9,984 nt of DNA from Chloroflexota bacterium (lineage in GTDB: Bacteria > Chloroflexota > Anaerolineae > UBA3071), in NCBI GenBank assembly GCA_014383605.1, contig JACNHM010000359.1, positions 1-9,984 on the forward strand, read 5' to 3'. Positions 1 through 6,600 of the stretch are shown here, in pieces (positions within the stretch are counted from its first letter, which is position 1; the number at the start of each line of letters is the position of its first letter). The position numbers and the translations under genes are program-made. Under the pieces are notes generated by a model, which saw nothing but the letters and a program-made list of their open reading frames with translations, did no database searches and was not told the origin of the DNA.

Positions 1-2739
1 TCGGCAGTGAAACAAGATCTCCATATCTCAAACCCCTGGACCGGCAAGTACGATCAGTTGCAACAGTACTGGCAGGACGTGCCCTTGGCCTGGGAGACCT
101 ATGACTACATGCTGTGCGACCCCACTCACGTCTACTGGGGCCTCCTCAACGGGCTGGACAAACACGCCGACTACTTTCGCCTGAACATTGACTTGTTCAA
201 AGACCTGGGTACAGGAGTCGACATACCGGAAAATCTGGAGATCTTTGACTGGGCCAGGGACTACATGGGCGTGACGCAGCAGAACACGCCCAGCGTCTGG
301 GTGGCCATGCGCGAGCACCGCCTGCCCTGGCAGTCGTGCAACGATTCTTCGCCAGAGGCCGGCCCCTGGTTCCCCCAGTGGGGCAACTACAACTTCTGGC
401 TCTATCAGGATGACACCGTCGCTGGCGGCCGCACCGTGGTAGAGACGAACGATTCTTCCATCACCGGTTTTGGCAACTGCCCGCCCGGCTCGCCCGGTGG
501 TGGCCCCGCTTGCCACGTCAACCCCTACCGGGACTACCTGCCCCCCGGCCGCGAGGCCTGGATCACCCGCCGCACCGACCAGGCCAGCGGCAACCCCTAC
601 ATGTGGTTCGAGGTAGAAGATGGCTACATCTTCGGCGGCAGCACCCAGGTGACTCTGACGGTGACCTACCTGGATCGCGGCCTGGACACCTGGAGCCTGC
701 ACTACGACGCTGCCGACGGCACGGAGAAGGCCGCTACGCCGCAAGGCAGCGCCAACCCTTGGGTGCAAAAGGCGGACACGAACACGTGGAAGAAGGCCGT
801 TTTCGTCATCCCCGATGCCGGCTTCGCCGACGGCCTGGCAGGTGGCAGTGACTTCCGCCTGGACTGCCGCAACGACGGCGATGAATGGGTGCACTTCGTG
901 GACCTGACCAAGGGCGTTTCGGAACCGGGCACCCCCGTGCCCACCCGCACGCCGACACCCACCCCGACCCTCAGCGGCGAGCCCACGTGCTGGCAGGGCC
1001 AAGTCAGTGCGCTGGACGACGACACCACCGTGAGCCTGACCACGCCGCCGGAGAACAACTCCCGCGACAATCGCGTGCGCTTCGGCGCCTACTGGACCGG
1101 GGAGTGGCGCTATGCCGCCGGCCTGCGCTTCACCGGCGTGCCCGTGCTCCGCCAAGCGACCATCACTTCAGCACAGCTTTCCCTCCGGTACTGGTACCTT
1201 TCAGGTGTGCCGGTGAACGCGCACGCTTGGGGCGAGGCCGTCGACTCCGCACAGACCTTCACGGACGACAACACGCTGGTACACCTTCGCCCGCATACCA
1301 CAGCCTCCGTGGCTTGGAGTATCACCAACACTCCCTCCGATTGGTTCGCTGCACCGGACGTCAAACGGCTGGTGCAGGAGATCGTCAACCGGCCCGGCTG
1401 GTCGCCCGGCAATGCCCTGGCACTGTTGATCGAGGGTGATCCGGGCACCCAACAGTATATCAGCGCCTCGGCCTACGATCAAGATCCGCAGTGGGCCGCC
1501 AAGCTGGAGATATGCCACGTCGGCGGGACATCCGGCCCCACGGCAACGCCCACCCGCACGCCGACCCGCACACCCACCCGCACACCAACGACCATCGCCT
1601 CCCATACGCCGACGGCAACACCAACGGCCACGTCCACCCGCACACCAACAACCACCACCACGCCTACGCCAACGGCGACTCCGACGGCCACGGCTACGCC
1701 GACGGCGACGCCGAGCACGGGAACGATCCGCGGCCTGGTGTGGAATGACCTGGACCAGAATGGCCAGCGCGACGCCGGCGAGCCGCCGTTGGCCGGAGCA
1801 ACCGTGCGGCTCAAGGACACCAGCCACACCGTCATCGGCCTCTGGGTCACTCAGGCCAGTGGCACGTACGAATTCACTAACCTGACGCCGTCCACGTACT
1901 ACGTCAACGAAACCGACCCGCCGGGCTACGCCTCCAGCACGCCAGGCGAGATCGGCGTCTACCTCGGCGCCAACCAGGTCCTGTCTGTGAACTTCGGCGA
2001 CTACGCGCTGCCCACAGCCACGCCCACGGCGACGCCAACGGTCACCCCCACGCCCACGGCGACGAGCATGCCCACTGCCACACCAACGGCGACGGCCACG
2101 GCCACAGCGACGCCCACGGTCACGCCCACGCACACGGCGACGGCCACGCCCACAGCGACGCCCACGGTCACGCCCACGCACACGGCGACGCCCACGGCCA
2201 CGCCCACGGCCACGCCCACCCGCACGCCGACGGCCACACCGACCACAGGAGCCATACGCGGTTTGGTGTGGAACGACCTGAACCAGAACGGCCAGCACGA
2301 TGCGGGCGAGCCGCCGCTAGCCGGGGCAACCGTGCGGCTCAAGGACACCAGCCACGCCGTCATCGGCCTCTGGGTCACGCAGGCCAGTGGCACGTATGAA
2401 TTCGCCAATCTGACGCCGGGCACCTATTACGTCAACGAAACCGACCCGCCGGGCTACGGTTCCAGCACCGTGGGCGAGATCGGCGTCTACCTCGGCGCCA
2501 ATCAGACGTTGTCTGTGAACTTCGGCGACTACGCGCTGCCGACGGCCACGCCCACGCCCACGCCGACGGTTACACCCACGCCCACAGCGACGGCCACGCC
2601 GACGAGTACACCAACGCCGACGGCCACAGCGACGGCCACGCCGACGAGTACACCAACGCCGACGGCCACACCTACGGCCACGGAGACTCCTGTCCCCACC
2701 CGGCGCGTTTACCTGCCCCTGGTGATTACCGAGGAGTGA
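1..2739 (+). CDS. Secreted modular glycoside-hydrolase-like protein, 5'-truncated by the window edge
   Basis: The frame is open from base 1, so the true start lies upstream; the GTG at 7 falls inside a domain. Residues are counted from that GTG. Residues 1 to about 100 match the end of the barrel domain of the protein at 3597, including the shared PLAWE(T/S)YDY motif with candidate catalytic Glu30; roughly 290 residues are therefore missing. A beta-sandwich follows (about 126-305, ending [19 protein letters not shown]), then a short Thr-Pro linker, a DNRLRE-like domain (about 328-504), a linker, an SdrD B-like domain (572-668), a linker, a second SdrD B-like copy (748-844), a linker, and the tail [12 protein letters not shown] (899-910). 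The SdrD copies carry the loop [12 protein letters not shown] or its variant, typical of calcium binding in this family. There is no LPXTG signal and no C-terminal membrane helix. Secretion is inferred from the paralogue and linkers. Hydrolase activity is not proven; the barrel could be non-catalytic. Confidence 0.85.
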   Translation, partial: SAVKQDLHISNPWTGKYDQLQQYWQDVPLAWETYDYMLCDPTHVYWGLLNGLDKHADYFRLNIDLFKDLGTGVDIPENLEIFDWARDYMGVTQQNTPSVWVAMREHRLPWQSCNDSSPEAGPWFPQWGNYNFWLYQDDTVAGGRTVVETNDSSITGFGNCPPGSPGGGPACHVNPYRDYLPPGREAWITRRTDQASGNPYMWFEVEDGYIFGGSTQVTLTVTYLDRGLDTWSLHYDAADGTEKAATPQGSANPWVQKADTNTWKKAVFVIPDAGFADGLAGGSDFRLDCRNDGDEWVHFVDLTKGVSEPGTPVPTRTPTPTPTLSGEPTCWQGQVSALDDDTTVSLTTPPENNSRDNRVRFGAYWTGEWRYAAGLRFTGVPVLRQATITSAQLSLRYWYLSGVPVNAHAWGEAVDSAQTFTDDNTLVHLRPHTTASVAWSITNTPSDWFAAPDVKRLVQEIVNRPGWSPGNALALLIEGDPGTQQYISASAYDQDPQWAAKLEICHVGGTSGPTATPTRTPTRTPTRTPTTIASHTPTATPTATSTRTPTTTTTPTPTATPTATATPTATPSTGTIRGLVWNDLDQNGQRDAGEPPLAGATVRLKDTSHTVIGLWVTQASGTYEFTNLTPSTYYVNETDPPGYASSTPGEIGVYLGANQVLSVNFGDYALPTATPTATPTVTPTPTATSMPTATPTATATATATPTVTPTHTATATPTATPTVTPTHTATPTATPTATPTRTPTATPTTGAIRGLVWNDLNQNGQHDAGEPPLAGATVRLKDTSHAVIGLWVTQASGTYEFANLTPGTYYVNETDPPGYGSSTVGEIGVYLGANQTLSVNFGDYALPTATPTPTPTVTPTPTATATPTSTPTPTATATATPTSTPTPTATPTATETPVPTRRVYLPLVITEE
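925..972 (+). repeat. Short Thr-Pro linker repeat
   Basis: Low-complexity hexameric pattern (Thr and Pro codons alternating) encoding about 16 residues. It separates the beta-sandwich from the DNRLRE-like domain of the first protein. Confidence 0.8.
1537..1719 (+). repeat. Thr-Pro linker repeat
   Basis: About 61 residues of TPT(R/A)TPT pattern, with ACG/ACC/ACA threonine and CCC/CCG/CCA proline codons. It joins the DNRLRE-like domain to the first SdrD B-like domain. Such linkers are expected to be extended and often glycosylated outside the cell; the glycosylation is inference. Confidence 0.85.
1720..2010 (+). repeat. SdrD B-like domain, copy 1 of a duplicated 291-bp unit
   Basis: Encodes 97 residues beginning [15 protein letters not shown] and ending NFGDYAL. 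By my count it is identical to copy 2 (2248-2538) at 88 of 97 residues and has exactly the same length. The pattern WxDxxxxGxxDxGEPPLAG, with a later GTY(E/Y)F segment, is that of SdrD B/Cna B-type beta-sandwich repeats, which usually act as stalks or spacers in surface proteins. Confidence 0.85.
2011..2247 (+). repeat. Thr-Pro linker with internal 48-bp tandem duplication
   Basis: A 79-residue Thr-Pro linker between the two SdrD B-like copies. Inside it the 41 bases at 2102-2142 recur exactly at 2150-2190, giving a period of 48 bp (16 codons), so part of the linker grew by tandem duplication. Confidence 0.85.
2248..2538 (+). repeat. SdrD B-like domain, copy 2 of a duplicated 291-bp unit
   Basis: Second 97-residue copy, beginning [15 protein letters not shown]. 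The nine differences from copy 1 are scattered and mostly conservative (Thr/Ala, Asp/Asn, Arg/His, Ser/Gly). The acidic loop is retained with one Asp to Asn change. The domain leads into the last linker and the C-terminal tail. Confidence 0.85.
2539..2700 (+). repeat. C-terminal Thr-Pro linker with 42-bp tandem repeat
   Basis: A 54-residue Thr-Pro linker. The unit at 2587-2628 is repeated exactly at 2629-2670, and the match extends left to 2582, giving just over two copies of a 42-bp unit (14 codons). The linker ends directly at the RRVYLPLV tail. Confidence 0.85.
2701..2736 (+). other. C-terminal VYLPLV tail motif
   Basis: Encodes [12 protein letters not shown], the last twelve residues of the first protein, directly after the Thr-Pro linker. 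It is a short hydrophobic patch preceded by two arginines and followed by two glutamates, too short for a membrane helix and unlike an LPXTG sortase signal, which needs a following hydrophobic helix and a basic end. From memory, tails of the form (basic)-x-(Y/F)LPLV are common after such linkers in secreted Chloroflexota proteins. A sorting, anchoring or assembly role is inference. Confidence 0.55.
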
Positions 2740-2787
2740 CTGGTCGCCAGCGGAACAAGCAAGAATGGAGCGCACATTTCTCAGCCC

Positions 2788-3600
2788 ATGAACGACGTGA
2801 AACGCTACTTCCAACGTCCAGGCACAGTCGCCCGCTGGTGGAACCCAGAAGACGAGCGAGACCCTCACTTCGCGCACTTCCGGGAGCAGTTGACGTGGGT
2901 TGTGGGACAGGTTGACTGGGAGGGGAGACAGGTATTGGATGTGGGCACGGGCAAAGGTCGTTTCGCCATTCCCTTCGCCCGGCAAGGGGCCAGGGTGATG
3001 GCCATGGACATCTCAGGCGAGATGTTGGTCGAGGCGCGCCAGCGGGCACAGCAAGCTGGCCTGCCTGCCGCGGCGCAGGCAGGCGTGGTGCCCTGTTTTG
3101 TCCAGGGCGATGCCGAGCGTTTGCCTTTCCCCAGCCATTCCTTCGACGTGGTGTCCTGCATGGAAGCGCTGATGCACGTGCCGCACCCGCAGCAAGCGGT
3201 GGCCGAAGCGGCCCGCGTGGTGCGCCCTGGCGGCCAGACGGTCTTCAGCATGACCAACAAGTGGCGCATCAACGCTCTGGCCAACCTGCCGGTGGCCCTG
3301 GCTCGCCTCCTGCGGCTCAACAGGTCTCCGGCCGGGACCCAGATCGCCTGGTACCACAGCACGAGAACCTTCAAGGGCTGGTTGCAACGTGCTGGCCTGA
3401 AGATCCGCCACCTGCGCGGGCAAGGGCTGTTTCAGTCCGGAGCGCGGCTGGCCTTCACCCGGCGCTTTTCCGTCCCTCTCTTCCCTGTCGCCTTTGCCGA
3501 TTGGTTTTTCGCCCGCGTCGAACCGCCGCTGCGGGAGAGTCCCTTGCTGCACGTGATGGGCACGATGATGGCCATTGCGGTGGCCGAGGATGAGTCATGA
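2788..3600 (+). CDS. Class I SAM-dependent methyltransferase (Methyltransf_11 type)
   Basis: A 270-residue cytoplasmic protein expected to transfer a methyl group from S-adenosylmethionine to an unknown acceptor. Motif I is [11 protein letters not shown] (residues 49-59), the ribose-binding acid is Asp74 in AMDIS, the adenine-side motif is GDAERLPF (107-114), followed by [13 protein letters not shown] and a motif-III-like [12 protein letters not shown]. The C-terminal part ([17 protein letters not shown]) is seen in sugar- or lipid-modifying members, but the substrate cannot be assigned. ATG 2788 is the first ATG after the preceding stop; no strong Shine-Dalgarno sequence lies just upstream. 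It follows the first gene by 48 bp with no terminator and overlaps the next gene by ATGA, so cotranscription is likely. Between the helix after motif II and GDAE it carries about seven extra residues (LPAAAQAG region), encoded by a perfect palindrome at 3059-3084. Confidence 0.9.
   Translation: MNDVKRYFQRPGTVARWWNPEDERDPHFAHFREQLTWVVGQVDWEGRQVLDVGTGKGRFAIPFARQGARVMAMDISGEMLVEARQRAQQAGLPAAAQAGVVPCFVQGDAERLPFPSHSFDVVSCMEALMHVPHPQQAVAEAARVVRPGGQTVFSMTNKWRINALANLPVALARLLRLNRSPAGTQIAWYHSTRTFKGWLQRAGLKIRHLRGQGLFQSGARLAFTRRFSVPLFPVAFADWFFARVEPPLRESPLLHVMGTMMAIAVAEDES
3059..3084. repeat. Perfect inverted repeat inside the methyltransferase gene
   Basis: The ten bases GCCTGCCTGC (3059-3068) are followed by a 6-base spacer CGCGGC and by the exact reverse complement GCAGGCAGGC (3075-3084). 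The element is read in frame as an Ala-rich stretch at a point where related methyltransferases are usually several residues shorter. This looks like a REP/MITE-like palindrome tolerated in a surface loop. Confidence 0.7.
3586..3590 (+). promoter_or_regulatory. Ribosome binding site for the 1566-residue protein
   Basis: GAGGA lies six bases before ATG 3597, inside the end of the methyltransferase gene. Together with the ATGA overlap it supports this ATG as the true start, and hence the proline-rich N-terminal tail as translated. Confidence 0.6.
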
Positions 3601-6600
3601 ACGGATTCCACCCTCCTCCAGCCCCTCCCTGGCCGGGAGGGGAATCCTCTCCTCCCCCTCGCAGGGGAAGGCCGGTTGGGCTTGTTGTCCTGGCGGTCAT
3701 CGCCGCCCTGCTGACCATTGCCAGTTCCTTGCTCCTGCCCGGCTCAGGAACTCAGGCCGCGGCGGCCGCGGCCAGCGCGGCGGTGCGCCCCGCCGGGCGG
3801 CTGCCCAACGCACCCTGGCCGGGCGTCTACGTCTTCTTCGACTACTACAACCTCGATCCCACGACCTATCCCATCGTCGGCGGCAACTACGTCTTCTCCT
3901 GGAAGCACCTCGAGCCTGCTCAGGACGAATATCGCTGGGACATCATTGACAACTGGCTGCAGGCCGAGGCCGCGCTCGGCAAGCCCACCGGCGTCAGCTT
4001 CAGCGTCTACAACGGCGCTGCCGGCGGTAACGCGGTGCCCTTCTGGCTCTTCGGACTGGAGCCTGAGTCCCTGGTCTTCTGCGATGGCGACTGGGACGGG
4101 GACGACGACTGGCCTATCCCCCGCTACTGGCATCCCGCCTACCTCGCTCACTACGCCGACTTCGTGCTCGATGTGGCAGCCCGCTACGACGGCGACCCCC
4201 GCATCGCCTGGATCGGCATGGGCGTGGGGATGTACGGCGAGACCTGGCCGGCCGAGAACGGGGGAAGGGCCGACTACCGAGAATGCCTGATGGACGCCGG
4301 ACTCACCCCAGACCTGTGGGTGGAGACGGTGAACAGGATCACAGACCTCTACAGGCAGGCCTTCACCCGCACGCCGCTGTTCCTGCAGTTTGCCCCTGCC
4401 TTCGATAAGTGGTACGAGCGCGAGCAATTCACCGACTACGCCGCGGCGCGGGGCGTGGGCCTCAAGCACAACGGCCTGCAGCCCGACAGCGGTGCGGCCA
4501 TCCGCGACGGCATTGGCCAGTACGATCCCATGTTCAAGTGGGGCGACCAGGTGCCCCTGGCCTGGGAAAGCTACGATTACCTCATCACGGGGGAGGTGGG
4601 GACCCTGTGGGGCATCTACAACGGCCTGAACAAGCACCCCGACTACATGGTGCTGGCCGACGACGTGATCACGGACGAGGCCCGCTGGCCGGTGCTGCGC
4701 TTCGCCAACGAGCACCTGGGACGCACGCTGGACGATACACCCAGTGTCTGGGTGGCCCTGCGCGAGACGGAACGGGACGGCCCCTGGGACTATCCGCAGC
4801 GGGGCAACTACGATTTCTGGTTGTACCAGAAGGACGACGCGCCGGGCGGCCACACCGTGCCAGAGTGGAACGTCAGCGGGCACAAGGAAGGGCGCTACAC
4901 CCGCCGCACCGACGAGGCGACGAACAATCCGTACATGGTTTTCGACGTGGACGACGGCTACCTGTACGACGTGGCCTCCGGCGAAGAGGTCACTCTGGCC
5001 ATCGTCTACTACGACCAGGGCACAGACCAATGGGAGCTGCAATACGACGCCTGGGGTGACCCGTACCGCAGCGGCGGTGTGATCCGCAAGACCAACAGCG
5101 GCCAATGGCGGCAGAGGACCTTCCTGCTGACGGACGCCCGCCTGGCCAACCGGCAAGCGGGCGGCGGTGATTTCCGCCTCTGGAGCGGCGACGACGGCGA
5201 CGAGGTCATCCACTTCGTGCAGGTCAGCCGTGCGGTTGCCCCGGTCACGCCAACGCCCACCACGCCGCCGCCTTCCTTCACACCGCCGGCAACCGTGACC
5301 CCCACGCCCACACCGCAGCAGGTGGTGGTGCTGCAACAGGGCAAGGAGGGCTACTGGGGCACCAAGGACACCTACATTCATTCCTTTGACCCGGGCAGCA
5401 ACTTCGGCAGCGCAACGGACATCCGGTTGCGTTCCCGAGGCAAGAGTGGTGGCTTGATACAGTTCGATCTCTCGGCTCTGCCGCGGGACTTGACCATTCG
5501 CCAGGCCGGGCTGTCGCTTTACGCCCTGGACCTCAGCACCAGCGCCAGTCTCTACCCGCGGGCCTACGAGTTGTATCGCCCTTGGACAGAGACACAGGCC
5601 ACCTGGGGGCAGGCCAGCAGTGGCCAGCCCTGGGGCGCGCCGGGGGCCACGAACACCTCCACCGACCGGGCAGCGATGTACAGCGGCGAGGACTGGCTGC
5701 CCGGCGTGAATCGCTGGGCGGAATTGGACGTCACCGACCTGGTGCGACGCTGGCGAGATGATCCCGCCAGCAACTACGGTGTGATCCTGCGCGCCTTCGG
5801 CTACGCGGCCCTCGAGTACTGGTTCGCCAGCGCCCAGTACGGCACAGCATCGCTGCGCCCCAAGCTGAGCGTGGAGCTGGTGGGGCCGGCCACGGCGACG
5901 CCCACGGGAACGCCGCCCACGCCGACGCCCACCTGGACCCCCTGGACAACGCATACGGCCACGGCGACGCCCACGGCCACAACGAGCGGCACCGACACGC
6001 CCACGCCGACCGTCACGCCGACGCCCACCCACACGCTGACACCGACCGTCACACCCACACCGACGGTCACCCCCACTCCGACCATCACGCCGACGCCCAC
6101 CCAGACGCCGACGCCGACAGACACGCCGACCCCCACGCCGACGCCCACCAACACACCCACACCGACGGATACGCCCACGCCCACGCCCTCTCCCACGCCG
6201 GCCACGGTGATCCTGCAGAACCAGAACGGCGGTTACGAGGGGACGGCCGACACCTACCTCAGCCTCTGGACGCCGGGGGCCAACTTCGGTGGGGAGGAGA
6301 TGCTGGCCGTACGGGCGCAGGGCGTGATGCGTGCCCTGTTGCGCTTCGATCTGAGCACACTTCCCCAGGACGCGCTACTGCACGACGCCAGGCTCTACCT
6401 GTACGTCGGCGCCCGCTCCAACAGCAATCCGCTGACGGTGCGCGCATACGAGGTGCTGCGAACGTGGGCCGAGGATCAAGCGACCTGGTGGAGTCCTGAA
6501 ACGGGGAGGAACTGGGCAGAACCGGGCTGCAGTGCGGCGGGGAGCGACCGCGCCGCCACGCCGTTGGCGGAACTTCCCGTCAACGATGAGTACAAATGGA

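Noticed and set aside
7..9. GTG as start of the first gene
   Set aside because: The frame is open to base 1 and the paralogue shows that the protein continues upstream through most of a barrel domain.
28..1155. A 375-codon minus-strand frame at the start of the window
   Set aside because: Antisense to the truncated first protein, which aligns with its paralogue throughout this stretch; no domain seen on the minus strand.
2011..2247. Regular repeats as a possible CRISPR array
   Set aside because: The repeats are short, in frame and encode Thr-Pro throughout; there are no unique spacers and no cas genes.
2701..2736. LPXTG-type sortase signal
   Set aside because: The motif is LPLV, lacks Thr-Gly, and is not followed by a hydrophobic helix and basic tail.
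2737..2787. Stop-codon read-through fusing the first protein to the methyltransferase
   Set aside because: The two genes share a frame separated by one TGA, but the 48-bp gap shows no coding signal and no read-through context is evident; shared frame is expected one time in three.
2740..2787. Terminator or promoter between the first gene and the methyltransferase
   Set aside because: Only a 4-bp CTGG/CCAG stem without a T run is present, and no convincing -35/-10 pair.
3744..6032. A 762-codon open frame on the minus strand
   Set aside because: It lies wholly antisense to a gene with clear domains; its translation has no recognisable motif and is rich in Arg/Gly/Val, as expected for a shadow in GC-rich DNA.
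5801..6205. Minus-strand frames encoding VGVGVGV-type repeats opposite the linkers
   Set aside because: These are simply the reverse complement of Thr-Pro codons; similar frames occur opposite every linker (for example 1479-1850, 2001-2423, 6800-7000, 7517-7732).
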